From contig CAZLHI010000003.1 in the NCBI GenBank assembly GCA_964559435.1, positions 62,001 through 126,000 of the forward strand: a DNA stretch of 64,000 bases, written 5' to 3'. Under the pieces are notes generated by a model. The model was not told where the DNA came from. It saw nothing but the letters and a program-made list of their open reading frames with translations, and made no database searches. The stretch comes from Hebobacterum sp964559435. Its GTDB lineage: Bacteria; Armatimonadota; Hebobacteria; Hebobacterales; Hebobacteraceae. Each line of letters opens with the position of its first letter. Positions within the stretch are counted from its first letter, which is position 1. Position numbers and translations under genes: made by a program. Shown here piece by piece: positions 35,810 through 44,192 of the stretch.

Positions 35810-36146
35810 CCTCGCGCTCCCTCTTCTCCGGCCGTTCGATTACCCTGCGCTCGCGACATATCCAGTACCAGGCGTTCAAAGCACCGACCGCCACCCCAAC
35901 CAGCAGGAACATGAGCGTCCACGAATACCGGCTCGGCCAGGCCTTGTCGATCCAAATGCCGAGCGCCAGGGCGGCCACGGTCGGGATCGCAACCGACCAT
36001 CCCACGAGGCCGAACATGCCGAGCCCGAACCAGACGCTTTCCTCCTTTTCGGCGCGGGCCCTCGCCTTCCGCTCTTCCTTCTCCCCTATCGTCAGCCCCA
36101 GGTCTTCCTCCCGGTCCGGACCTTCTCCGCGGCGTCGGTCATTCAC
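35802..36146 (-). CDS. atpQ: N-type ATPase AtpQ (AtpI-like) subunit
   Basis: Membrane protein of about 114 aa with two hydrophobic segments (VWFGLGMFGLVGWSVAIPTVAALALGIWID and SWTLMFLLVGVAVGALNAWYWI) after a charged N-terminus. I chose GTG 36146, preceded by GGGGAGGTGG, rather than the longer frame starting at 36194, which would overlap atpC by 56 bases. AtpQ/AtpI-like proteins assist c-ring assembly and Mg2+ handling. Confidence 0.85.
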   Translation of the reverse strand: MNDRRRGEGPDREEDLGLTIGEKEERKARARAEKEESVWFGLGMFGLVGWSVAIPTVAALALGIWIDKAWPSRYSWTLMFLLVGVAVGALNAWYWICRERRVIERPEKREREDE

Positions 36147-36534
36147 GGGGCCACCTCCCCATCTCCACGAACCGGCGGACGATGTTGGACTCAAGACGAG
36201 CGAGCGCGGAACGGGTCATTCGCTCTCTGTCCTCCAGGAGGCGAAACTGCTGCTCGACGGTGGTTCGCAGGTGTCCCAGGTCGCCCCCGCGGACAGCCTG
36301 CCGGGTCGACACCAGCACCTCGGCGCCGTGCTTCACCAGAATCCCCTCGTCGATGGCGAGGAACTCCTCGCTGCCATCTTCTTTGCTGAAGGAGAGAATG
36401 CCGGCCACCAACGGCGCCACGAAGTCGACATGCCGCGGCAGCAGGCCGAAGGAGCCGTTCACCGCCTCGGCCACGACCTTTGTCACCTGCTCATCCAGCA
36501 GGACCCTTGTCGGCAGCAGCACCTTAAGCCTCAT
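36139..36534 (-). CDS. atpC: N-type ATPase epsilon subunit
   Basis: Rotor-associated regulatory subunit, 131 aa. The N-terminal beta-sandwich (LKVLLPTRVLLDEQVTKVVAEAVNGSFGLLPRHVDFVAPLVAGIL) is typical of F1 epsilon; the C-terminal helical part (HLRTTVEQQFRLLEDRERMTRSALARLESNIVRRF) is retained. It overlaps the end of atpD by 11 bases and is the second operon gene, the standard N-ATPase place. Confidence 0.92.
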   Translation of the reverse strand: MRLKVLLPTRVLLDEQVTKVVAEAVNGSFGLLPRHVDFVAPLVAGILSFSKEDGSEEFLAIDEGILVKHGAEVLVSTRQAVRGGDLGHLRTTVEQQFRLLEDRERMTRSALARLESNIVRRFVEMGRWPRE

Positions 36535-37963
36535 TACCCTGCCCCGGCGCCTGGGCCTCGTCGATGTTCCCGATCATGTAGAGAGCGCTCTCAGGATAGT
36601 CTGAGAACTCGTCATTGAGTATGCGCTCACAGCCGTTCAAGGCCTCCTCCAGGCTGACCACTCTGCCCTCTTTGCCCGTGAACTGCTCGGTGACGCAGAA
36701 GGGCTGTGTGAGGAACCGCTCCAGCCGCCGCGCCCGGTTGACTATCCGCCTATCGCCCTCAGACAACTCTTCGATGCCGAGCATCGCGATGATGTCTTTG
36801 AGATCTTCGTAGTTCGCCAACGTGCTGCGCACGTCCCGGGCGACGGTGTAGTGGCGGTCGCCGACGACGTGAGGGGTCAGGAGGTTGGAGTTCGATTCCA
36901 GCGGATCGATCGCAGGATAGAGCCCTTGGCTCGCCTTCCGTCTCGACAGCACGACCGAGGCCGACAGGTGAGCGAAGGTCGTGACTGCAGCCGGATCCGT
37001 GAAGTCATCGGCGGGTACGTAAACCGCCTGGATGGAGGTGATGGCGCCCGAGGCCGTGTTGCTGATCCGCTCCTCCAACTCCGCCAGCTCGGTGCCCAGT
37101 GTGGGCTGGTAGCCGACGCGGGACGGGAGCTGTCCCATGAGCCCGGACACCTCCTGCCCGGCCTGCACGAACCGGAAGATGTTGTCGATCAGCAAGAGGA
37201 CGTCCTGCCGCTCGTCATCCCGGAAGTACTCCGCCATTGTCAGAGCCGCGTGGCCCACGCGAAACCGGGCCCCGGGGGGTTCGTTCATCTGTCCGAAGAC
37301 AAGCACCGTGTTCTGGATCACGCCGGATTGTTGGAGATCGCGGTAGAGCTCGTCGCCCTCTCGGGTCCGTTCGCCAATACCGCAGAAGATGCTCACCCCC
37401 TCGTGTTTCCCCACCATGTTGCGGATCATCTCCATGATGAGGACCGTCTTCCCCACGCCCGCGCCCCCGAAAAGACCGGCTTTTCCCCCGCGTTCGAGGG
37501 GGGCCAACACGTCTATTGCCTTGATGCCGGTCTCGAAGACCTCGGTGCGCGTGGCCTGATGGGAAAAGGGAACGGGAGGACGGTGGATTGCCCGCCACTC
37601 GCCGCCCGCGATCGGCTCTCCTTCGTCCACCGTTTCCCCAAACACGTTGAACAGACGGCCGAGCACGCGCTTTCCTACGGGCACCGCGAGCCCTTCCCGG
37701 GAGTCCACGACGGGCGAACCACGCGACAGCCCCTGCGGATCATTCAGAGCGATGCCCCGTACTGTGTCCGAGGCGAGATGGCTCAGCACTTCGATGATCA
37801 CACCCCCGTCGGCGCCGGCCGTCAGCTTGCTGTGGATTGCCGGCAAGTCATCGGGGAAACGAGCGTCCACGACGCTACCGCGCACCCGGACTACAAGGCC
37901 TTGGTTCGGGGCCGATCTCTTCTGCTCAGCGGCGTGTTCGAGACGACTTCTGGGGGCAGACAC
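36524..37963 (-). CDS. atpD: N-type ATPase beta subunit
   Basis: Catalytic beta subunit, 479 aa. I chose GTG 37963; the further upstream open frame (to 38032) is not family-like. Walker A GGAGVGKTVLIMEMI (with GLF before it), catalytic Glu in GIGERTREGDELY, Walker B LLLIDNIFRF and the adenine-binding aromatic region near GLYPAIDPLES are present. It is the first gene of an atpDCQRBEFAG operon, the gene order that defines N-ATPases, so the whole cluster is one transcript. I found no second F1Fo operon in the window. Confidence 0.95.
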   Translation of the reverse strand: MSAPRSRLEHAAEQKRSAPNQGLVVRVRGSVVDARFPDDLPAIHSKLTAGADGGVIIEVLSHLASDTVRGIALNDPQGLSRGSPVVDSREGLAVPVGKRVLGRLFNVFGETVDEGEPIAGGEWRAIHRPPVPFSHQATRTEVFETGIKAIDVLAPLERGGKAGLFGGAGVGKTVLIMEMIRNMVGKHEGVSIFCGIGERTREGDELYRDLQQSGVIQNTVLVFGQMNEPPGARFRVGHAALTMAEYFRDDERQDVLLLIDNIFRFVQAGQEVSGLMGQLPSRVGYQPTLGTELAELEERISNTASGAITSIQAVYVPADDFTDPAAVTTFAHLSASVVLSRRKASQGLYPAIDPLESNSNLLTPHVVGDRHYTVARDVRSTLANYEDLKDIIAMLGIEELSEGDRRIVNRARRLERFLTQPFCVTEQFTGKEGRVVSLEEALNGCERILNDEFSDYPESALYMIGNIDEAQAPGQGNEA

Positions 37964-38205
37964 GGTCCATCCAGCTCCACGTAGCCATATGAGGCACCGC
38001 AATCGCCTGACGGAGAGGTATGACGGTGACAACGGCGGTTCCTGCGTCCCGATGGTGCCACATCACCTCCGCTGTCGGCCGAAGTGCCCTGAGTTGATGC
38101 CGAATAGGGCGCTGCTGCTCTGCACCAGACGCTGCTCGAGTCGTGTCTCCGAACGTGCAGAGAGGTCACAACCATCGCGATATGTCGGCGGATGCGTGAG
38201 GCCGG

Positions 38206-38532
38206 CTAGACGAGGCTGAGACCCCACAGATGATAGACATCGACCCCGGCCGTGACCAGCAGGGCTGCCCAGGCGGCCGGCCTCGCCCGCTTTGCCGGGT
38301 AGGTGACGACAATCAGAGCAGCGACGATCGCTGTCAGCAGCGTTTTCCCCGGGAGGAAGAGATCGTGCGCGAACAGCCATGCCATCACAGGATTGGCTTC
38401 CGGGACGCCCAAGTCGAAGGCCGTCATCGAAAAGAACATGTCGGCCAGGCCGAAACCGAGATATAGGACGGCTATCAGAATCCCAGCGGTATGTCCGGCC
38501 TGCTGCAGCGCCCTCCCAACGCCTCTCATCAC
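38206..38532 (-). CDS. DUF5658-like small membrane protein
   Basis: Four-helix membrane protein of 108 aa. The segment LGFGLADMFFSMTAFDLGVPEANPVMAWLFAHDLFLPGK resembles the DUF5658 pattern in which a conserved 'D..fT......G..EaNPlm' lies between the first two helices. Two further hydrophobic stretches follow. Function unknown. It is the same strand as the ATPase operon but 242 bases upstream of atpD, so it may or may not share a transcript. Confidence 0.75.
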   Translation of the reverse strand: MMRGVGRALQQAGHTAGILIAVLYLGFGLADMFFSMTAFDLGVPEANPVMAWLFAHDLFLPGKTLLTAIVAALIVVTYPAKRARPAAWAALLVTAGVDVYHLWGLSLV

Positions 38533-39218
38533 AACCCCCCTGGTCCTGGGGTGCCCGGCGAGCTACTGCTGTGAGTAGCGTGGCTTCTCGTGCCTAGCTG
38601 GCCGCGTTCGTTCTGAGTGACCCGGCCTCTTCGGTTTCTGCGAGTGCTCCCGCGACGTTGCTCAGAGTCCTGCTATGAATCGGCGCGATCTATCGCGGAT
38701 ACCTGCTGTAAGCTGCATCGCCCGGGCTGATCCCGAACATGTATCACCGTTGCGTGCGTAATTACACGCGTCCTCGCCCATTCCTCCCCCGTTCTCCTTT
38801 CTTTCGCTTACTGCCGGCCTGCTCGCGCACGATTTGGACAGGATTGGCTGAGCGCATGGTGGTTCGTGGCTGCGGTCCTACCGCGGTCAACGGGAAGCGC
38901 CTCGCGAGCCGCGACGGGCGCTTCTCGTGGCGGCCCGGCTGCCGCTGGGCGCTGACGAGCTCAGTGTGGTGGAATGCGGGCCGAAGGCATCAGGTCACCG
39001 GGCGACGATTGCGGGCGGCAGCGGCGGCCCTCCTTTGTCCGAGCGGCTGCGAAACGTTAGCCGAAGCCATGGTGAGGGACACTGCAGAACGCCGCCAGTC
39101 GGTCTCCGAGTGAGCCGGAGCGAACGGACGACGCGCTACCGAAGCCGCACCCGCGGACGTGTGCGGTGCTGGCGGGGAAACTGACTCGGTGTATGAACAG
39201 TACGAGCAGGAGGTGTCG
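38533..39218. other. 686-base region without a supported gene
   Basis: Only short, arginine/proline-rich open frames cross this stretch (for example 38739-39113 plus) and none has family-like sequence or a good ribosome binding site. The region includes an AT-richer patch with a GTAATTAC palindrome at 38758-38765 within GCGTGCGTAATTACACGCG. It separates the DUF5658-like gene's promoter side from the 3' end of the MshEN-like gene. Confidence 0.6.
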
Positions 39219-39800
39219 TCACCTGCTGGGCGCCGGCCCGGCAGGAGCAGAATGGCTATCGACACCGTCCTCCGCTGGGACCTGTCCCCCCTCCCCACTG
39301 TCACCTTCCGCCATGCAGGACTGCTGGAAAGACAGGGCTTCCTCCAGCTCGCCGACGGTTATCAAGCCCTTGAGCACCAGGACCTCTCCCAGCCGTCGCC
39401 GCGGCGTTGTCTTCTTTTGCTCCTCAAGCGCCTCCCGCAACTGCCTGTGTGTGATGACCTGGTACTTGTAGACCAGCATCGCTCCCAGAAGCGGGACAGA
39501 GGGCTCGCGGCCCCCCGTGGGCTCCTCAGTGGTGATCACGTGCGGCCGGAGGCCCTGCGGGCGGCTGCGTGCGTAGAGCCCGGAGAGAACCAGCAGGACA
39601 CCAACCATCAGCGTGGTGCCACCAATGCCCCACCAGGGCCTGCTTTCGCTGGTCCACGCGTGGCCCATCGCAGCACCGCCCGACGCTGCGAGGGCCAATC
39701 CGACGATCACTCGAAGCCAAACAACGGCCACCCATGTCGTCTTCTCCCGCCTGCCCGTGTGTTCCGCGGAAGCCCGCGGCTCAGGGCGCCCGACGTCCAT
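39219..39800 (-). CDS. Membrane protein with C-terminal MshEN-like domain
   Basis: Protein of 193 aa. ATG 39800 is preceded by AGGAGGGC about ten bases upstream; the frame is open further but not coding-like. Two hydrophobic segments (TWVAVVWLRVIVGLALAASGGAA and WWGIGGTTLMVGVLLVLSGLYA) are followed by a soluble part. Its C-terminal LLGAMLVYKYQVITHRQLREALEEQ...RRRLGEVLVLKGLITVGELEEALSFQQ is the two-helix MshEN/GspE N-terminal-like module. The same membrane-plus-module design occurs in the next gene. It may relay a second-messenger signal; no partner is encoded beside it. Confidence 0.75.
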   Translation of the reverse strand: MDVGRPEPRASAEHTGRREKTTWVAVVWLRVIVGLALAASGGAAMGHAWTSESRPWWGIGGTTLMVGVLLVLSGLYARSRPQGLRPHVITTEEPTGGREPSVPLLGAMLVYKYQVITHRQLREALEEQKKTTPRRRLGEVLVLKGLITVGELEEALSFQQSCMAEGDSGEGGQVPAEDGVDSHSAPAGPAPSR

Positions 39801-40001
39801 AGTGCCTGCCCTCCTAACCGACGCTGCCGTTCGTCTGGCCGGCAGCGACGAGAAGTCAAGACCGGGCGGGAACCGGCACTGCAGCTGCACGTGTCCGCGC
39901 CGCCGATTCCGGCCGCTCATGTCGCGGAGGCTCCGCTGGGAATTGCCATGTCTCGGCCGCCCGTTCAACCAGGGCCGGCGGTGAGTCCTCGGCGATCGCG
40001 C

Positions 40002-40598
40002 TCAGCTACGGCGAGGGGCATCGTGCCAGGGGTCCTGGGCCGACGACTGGAGCGATAGAATATCCTCCAGCGCCTCATCCGTGAGCAGGCCCTTCTGGGC
40101 GAGGACGCACACAAGCGAGCGACCCGTTTTCTCCTGTTCATCGCGAGCCTGAGAGAGCTGCTCAGTCGTCAGGACCTGCCAGTGGTCGACCAGGAGATCC
40201 CCCAAACGCCCTCGAGGCACTTCGGGAGGAGATAACGCAGCCGCGGGAGCAGATGGCGCAGCCGCCGGTTCGGGCGATTCCGCGACAACGCGGGGCGGAC
40301 GAGGAGCCGGGCCCGTCCGCGCGTGTTTGCCCGCGAGCTCGCGGCGCGAAGGAATCACGTTGACCGCGTAGATGCCCGAGATGACGAGAATCAGGCTCGA
40401 TAGATAGGCAACTCCGGCCAGCCACCAGAACATGGGGTCGCCGCCGACACGCGACTCCAGCAAGATAGCGGTCGTGACGCCCGCCAGCGCCATGCCCAGG
40501 AGAATCCTGCCCGAGCCCACGAAGGCCGGGAAGATGTAGACCGGAAGTCGATCCGCGAGGAACTGAGATTCTCGGCCTTCCCGTCTGAAGTATGACAT
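40002..40598 (-). CDS. Membrane protein with C-terminal MshEN-like domain (paralogue)
   Basis: Protein of 198 aa, ATG 40598 directly after GCGGAGG. Two hydrophobic segments (ILLGMALAGVTTAILLES and FWWLAGVAYLSSLILVISGIYAVNVI) are followed by an Ala/Pro-rich linker (APSAPAAALSPPEV) and a C-terminal module: RGRLGDLLVDHWQVLTTEQLSQARDEQ...SLVCVLAQKGLLTDEALEDILSLQ. This is the same layout as the gene at 39219-39800, so the two are tandem paralogues separated by 201 bases. Function unknown. The first helix is preceded by PVYIFPAF. Confidence 0.75.
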   Translation of the reverse strand: MSYFRREGRESQFLADRLPVYIFPAFVGSGRILLGMALAGVTTAILLESRVGGDPMFWWLAGVAYLSSLILVISGIYAVNVIPSRRELAGKHARTGPAPRPPRVVAESPEPAAAPSAPAAALSPPEVPRGRLGDLLVDHWQVLTTEQLSQARDEQEKTGRSLVCVLAQKGLLTDEALEDILSLQSSAQDPWHDAPRRS

Positions 40599-40957
40599 AT
40601 CCTCCGCCCCCTCTTTGCCGCTGGCCGTGCGCCCCAGCGGCGAAGAGATAGCGCCCGTCATCCGCGGTAAGAAGTTCGCCGCGGGAAGCAGGTTCCTGCT
40701 CCGGTCCTGCAGTTGAGTCTCTGCGCCAGCGGGCGGCGACTGAGCGGACGAGAGATACTTTCCCGCGGCAGGTCACACAAGCAGCGCAAATGCATAAGCG
40801 ACCGCTGCGAGGGAAGGGGAGCATGTCTGCACGATGCTCGCCCAGCCGCTCGGCCGCCCTGTACAGCCGAGGACTTCCTGCGGGCCCTGCAGAAGCACAA
40901 GTGGAGCGCGGCCTCGGGCCGCGCTGTCGTCTACCGTCCAGGATCTGCCACACGCGC
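40599..40957. other. 359-base intergenic region between divergent MshEN-like and MFS genes
   Basis: No gene supported. It must contain divergent promoters for the genes at 40598 (minus) and 40958 (plus). The most striking structure is the near-perfect GC hairpin at 40905-40925, listed separately. Confidence 0.55.
40905..40925 (+). promoter_or_regulatory. 9-bp perfect hairpin in the MFS gene leader
   Basis: AGCGCGGCC (40905-40913) and GGCCGCGCT (40917-40925) pair around a TCG loop. It ends 32 bases before the MFS start and is followed by no T-run. It could be an attenuator-like or translation-blocking hairpin, but GC-rich DNA makes such structures by chance more often. Confidence 0.35.
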
Positions 40958-42229
40958 ATGTCGGAAGCGAACCGCAACATCGCGCCGCAGGCGCATCCGC
41001 GCGCCTACATCTTCGGAATCGCCAACGGCATCCTCTTCATGATGGGAGTTGCGTTCATTGAGCCCCTGACCGTGCTTCCCGCTCTCGTGTCGCGCCTTAC
41101 CAATTCAGAGATACTGATCGGAGCGATCTCCACCATCGGGATGAGCGGGTGGTTCCTGCCCCAGATATTCGCTGCGAATTACCTCCAGTCGGAGCCGTTC
41201 AAGCGGCCGCTGTACATCTTCGCCGCCGTCTTCCGCGCCCTCGGGTTGGTTTCGGTCATGCTATTGCTGCTCTTGCTCGCGCCGGGCAGCCCGAGCGTGG
41301 CCGTGATCGCGTTTTTCTGTGCTTATACGTGCTACTCGTTGGCCGGCGGGCTCAGCGGTCCGGCCTTCCTCGACATCGTGGCCAAAACGGTCCCACAGGA
41401 CAGGCTAGGGGCATTCTTCGGACACCGGCACTTTTGGGGTGGGTTGGCTGCCGTCGCATCCGGCGCGCTGGTGAGGGGCATACTCGGCTCGGATGTCCTC
41501 GCTTTCCCCGCCGACTACATGCTGCTGTTTGCGGGAGCACTTCTCTGCTTCGCGCCCGGCTGGGTATTGTTCGCCATGATCCGCGAGCCGCCGGGGCGCG
41601 TAGCCGAGAGCCCCCTGCCTCTCGTGCGATTCCTGATGAGCGCTCCAGGAGCCGTGCGGAGGCACCGCGAGTTCCGACTGCTACTGACGAGCCGTATGCT
41701 CAGCGGGGCAGTCGGTCTCGCTCTGCCGTTCTTCATCATCTATGCACGCCGCATCCTGGCGGTTCCGGAAGCCACGATAGGAACGTATGTCTCCCTGCAG
41801 ATGACGGGCAGCGTCGTGCTCGTGCCACTATGGGTTCACCTTAACGACAAGAGGGGGCCGCGGGCCCTGCTGGTCGCTGTGAGCATGCTGTACCTAGCAA
41901 CAGTAGGGACGGCGCTCATCGCCTCGTTCTACCCGCATGCTCCTTCCTTCGGGCGCCTGGCCTTCCTGGCAGTCTTCTTCCCGCTCACAGCGATCGGCTC
42001 CGGCAGCTTCATGGGCTACACCAACTACCTCTTCGGCATTGCACCCGAAGAGCAAAGGACGCTGTACATCGGCATCCAGAACACGCTGTTCGCGCTGACG
42101 GCATTTCTCCCCCTGTTGGGAGGCGCAATAGTGGCGGCAACGTCCTTCTCCTGGCTCTTCGGCGTCGCGACCCTGCTTTCGGCGGCCGCCCTCACCGCCA
42201 CGATCAGGCTTCCATCCCGGCGGGCCTGA
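40958..42229 (+). CDS. MFS transporter
   Basis: Major facilitator superfamily protein of 423 aa with about 12 hydrophobic segments. ATG 40958 precedes HPRAYIFGIANGILFMMGVAFIEPLTVLPALV, the usual first helix; the open frame upstream (to 40790) is not coding-like and there is no clear ribosome binding site at the ATG. The central loop after about helix 6 carries REPPGRVAESPLPLVRFLM. MFS motif A is degenerate (HLNDKRGPRALL at the helix 8-9 loop). Substrate unknown. It is the only gene in its transcript. Confidence 0.85.
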   Translation: MSEANRNIAPQAHPRAYIFGIANGILFMMGVAFIEPLTVLPALVSRLTNSEILIGAISTIGMSGWFLPQIFAANYLQSEPFKRPLYIFAAVFRALGLVSVMLLLLLLAPGSPSVAVIAFFCAYTCYSLAGGLSGPAFLDIVAKTVPQDRLGAFFGHRHFWGGLAAVASGALVRGILGSDVLAFPADYMLLFAGALLCFAPGWVLFAMIREPPGRVAESPLPLVRFLMSAPGAVRRHREFRLLLTSRMLSGAVGLALPFFIIYARRILAVPEATIGTYVSLQMTGSVVLVPLWVHLNDKRGPRALLVAVSMLYLATVGTALIASFYPHAPSFGRLAFLAVFFPLTAIGSGSFMGYTNYLFGIAPEEQRTLYIGIQNTLFALTAFLPLLGGAIVAATSFSWLFGVATLLSAAALTATIRLPSRRA

Positions 42230-42496
42230 GACGGCATCTAGGCGCGTGTTGCCTTTTCTCTACACAGCCAGGGGACCGAACAAGGGGGAAGGAGGAGGTC
42301 AGGGGAAGGGGCGGGCCGCGTGGGATGTGCAGCCCGCGCAGAGTTCCGCTGAGAGGTGTAGTAATCCCCAGCTTGCTGCACCTCGAGAGGGGCGCAGGCC
42401 AGGAACCCCCTCTTCCTGCCTGCGCCCGATTGCTTGCCGCCCTGCCAGGGACCGCGCACGCGCGGCCAAGGCCCGACGGCCGGCATGCCTGCCGGG

Positions 42497-42817
42497 TCAC
42501 AGCCCGAAGAGGCTCTTGAGCCGGGTAGCCAAGGTCAAGTCACCGGATACTTGGAGGCGACCACTGAGATAGGCGCCCACGGGCTCCAGGCGCCCGGCTA
42601 TCAACTCGGTCCAATCGTCAACGCTGAGGGTTATGGTCACGTCTGGCTTGTGTGCGATGCCAGGCTCCAATTGGCAATGCTGATCCGCTATGGTCAGATG
42701 CCAGGAGTCGCCGCCGTCACCGGTGAGATGGAGCTGATAGACAGCCTTCAGGCCCTCGGCTGCTGTGGGACAGAAACGCTTGACGAGGTCGGCGAGCACT
42801 GCTCCAGGAGGCGCCAT
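42497..42817 (-). CDS. SCP2 sterol-binding domain protein
   Basis: Small lipid-binding-type protein of 106 aa. ATG 42817 is preceded by GGAG eight bases upstream. The sequence AVYQLHLTGDGGDSWHLTIADQHCQLEPGIAHKPDVTITLSVDDWTELIAGRLEPVGAYLSGRLQVSGDLTLATRLKSLF covers the SCP2 fold, with the conserved 'pD.tit.s..d...l..G......a...G.l.i.Gd......l' pattern. The frame is open further upstream without family similarity. It is divergent from the Mth938-type gene. Binding partner or lipid unknown. Confidence 0.88.
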   Translation of the reverse strand: MAPPGAVLADLVKRFCPTAAEGLKAVYQLHLTGDGGDSWHLTIADQHCQLEPGIAHKPDVTITLSVDDWTELIAGRLEPVGAYLSGRLQVSGDLTLATRLKSLFGL

Positions 42818-42961
42818 AGGGCTCACTCCAACGATGAGGCCGTTGTTTGTGGTGAGTTCGCCACAAAGGACCGCGTTCCTACGGGCGGCCACCGAGTAGA
42901 GTGTATGAAGGGAGTGTCCGGACAAGGTACCTTGAGAAGGGGGGTGGGGAGGCTGAGATAA

Positions 42962-43345
42962 ATGGCGAAGAGAACTGCGTGCGCTTCTCTTCATGCCCAT
43001 CCCATGCTGATCACGGGATTCCGCTTCGGGGAGATCACAATTGGCGGCCAGAGATACACGGATGATCTCTTGGTGTTCGAAGACCGCATCAGGCCACGCT
43101 GGTGGCGTCAAGAAGGCCATCAACTACAATTGGCGGACCTCGGTGAGGTGCTGGCCGAGAAGCCGGAGGTGCTGGTTGTAGGAACTGGGGCACAGCGATG
43201 TATGAAGATTGCCCCAGAGGTCATAACCCACACCCGAGAGGCCGGGATCGAGTTGCTGGCCTTCGACACGCGCGCCGCCTGCCAGACGTTCAACCATCTT
43301 CTCGGAAAGCGGAGAGTAGCCGCGGCTCTCCACCTCACGTGCTAG
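42962..43345 (+). CDS. Mth938 (DUF498/NDUFAF3-like) domain protein
   Basis: Small protein of the Mth938-like fold, 127 aa. ATG 42962 follows GGGGAGG by about nine bases, and an internal ATG 43004 (MLITGFRFGEITIGGQ) is an alternative. The family patterns are FRFGEITIGGQRYTDDLLVFEDRIRPRWWRQEGHQL, EVLVVGTGAQRCMKIAPEV and ELLAFDTRAACQTFNHLLGKRRVAAALHLTC. Eukaryotic relatives help assemble complex I; bacterial roles are unknown. Confidence 0.88.
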   Translation: MAKRTACASLHAHPMLITGFRFGEITIGGQRYTDDLLVFEDRIRPRWWRQEGHQLQLADLGEVLAEKPEVLVVGTGAQRCMKIAPEVITHTREAGIELLAFDTRAACQTFNHLLGKRRVAAALHLTC

Positions 43346-43477
43346 CACGGGGCTCGGGAACGCCGCAGCCAGCCAGCCGTAATCGCCACGCTCGCAGCAG
43401 GGCGGGAGCGAGGGTGTCGCCGAAGGCCCGGCGGCTCGCGGCGCGTTTCGGCTGCGAGCCCTGATGCGAGGAAGCGG

Positions 43478-44044
43478 CTAGCCAGTGTCCTCAGGTTGGT
43501 CTCCGGGTACGGACTGGCCAAGGCGAGGGGCGACTGTCGATGGGCGTGGCTTCAGACGAAGGCGCTGCGCGACAAAGGCAGCGAGCGCTCCGAACAGGAA
43601 CGCACCTAGTCCGGCCAGGGCCGCCGGCCAAGGCGAAGGCTCCGGCTCTTCGCCCACACCGATACTTATGAAGCCGGAGTTGTTTGCCTCGTTCGACTCC
43701 GGGACATCATTCAAGGGATCCGCTGTCGCCAGGATCAGGTGCGACCCACGCGTGGCGGACCACTCCAGCGGCCATATGACACTGTCACCGGGGGCAAGAG
43801 CGGAAGGCAAAACCCATTCTGAATAGGCGTGCTCGTCAACGGCCAGCACGACGGGGATTCGCGGGAGAGCAGAGTCCCCGCGGTTGGCGATCATGACTCG
43901 AAGCGGTACCTTGTCACCTCCTCGAAGGTCTCGTCCCTCCGCCGTCACGTAGGTTATCGTTGCGTCGGGAAGTGCGAAGACGCACGTGGAAGGTGCGATA
44001 GCGAAGAGGACTGCCAAGACGGTAGGAACGTATGCGTACCGCAT
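43478..44044 (-). CDS. CARDB domain membrane-anchored surface protein
   Basis: Exported protein of 188 aa with a signal peptide (YVPTVLAVLFAIAPSTCVFA), one CARDB-like beta domain (residues about 25-130, with RVMIANRGDSALPRIPVVLAVD and ATADPLNDVPESNEANNSGFISI, the last a diagnostic CARDB ending) and a C-terminal membrane helix (ALAGLGAFLFGALAAFVAQRL). The domain is oriented outside. The CARDB ending 'D....v.EsNE.NN' is well preserved. Single gene; convergent with the Mth938 gene and divergent from lpxC. Role unknown, probably cell envelope adhesion or scaffold. Confidence 0.85.
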   Translation of the reverse strand: MRYAYVPTVLAVLFAIAPSTCVFALPDATITYVTAEGRDLRGGDKVPLRVMIANRGDSALPRIPVVLAVDEHAYSEWVLPSALAPGDSVIWPLEWSATRGSHLILATADPLNDVPESNEANNSGFISIGVGEEPEPSPWPAALAGLGAFLFGALAAFVAQRLRLKPRPSTVAPRLGQSVPGDQPEDTG

Positions 44045-44143
44045 GCCGCAAGGTTGATTCCACCGCCGCGGCTCTGACTCCTACCATAGCGCGATGCGAG
44101 CGACAGGGCCGGTCGGCTCAACAGGGGCGGGGGCACCGGTTTC

Positions 44144-44172
44144 TTTACACTGGGAAAGGCCCATGCTATAAT
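44144..44172 (+). promoter_or_regulatory. Near-consensus sigma70 promoter upstream of lpxC
   Basis: TTTACA at 44144-44149 and TATAAT at 44167-44172 are separated by exactly 17 bases, and an extended -10 TGC (44164-44166) precedes the -10. The expected start near 44179 leaves a 14-nt leader before lpxC. It is the strongest promoter-like match I saw and would drive the lipid A/core operon. Confidence 0.7.
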
Positions 44173-44192
44173 CCCGCCCAGGTTCGCCGGAG

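Noticed and set aside
36851..37984. 377 aa plus-strand open frame
   Set aside because: Antisense to atpD, which has all catalytic motifs.
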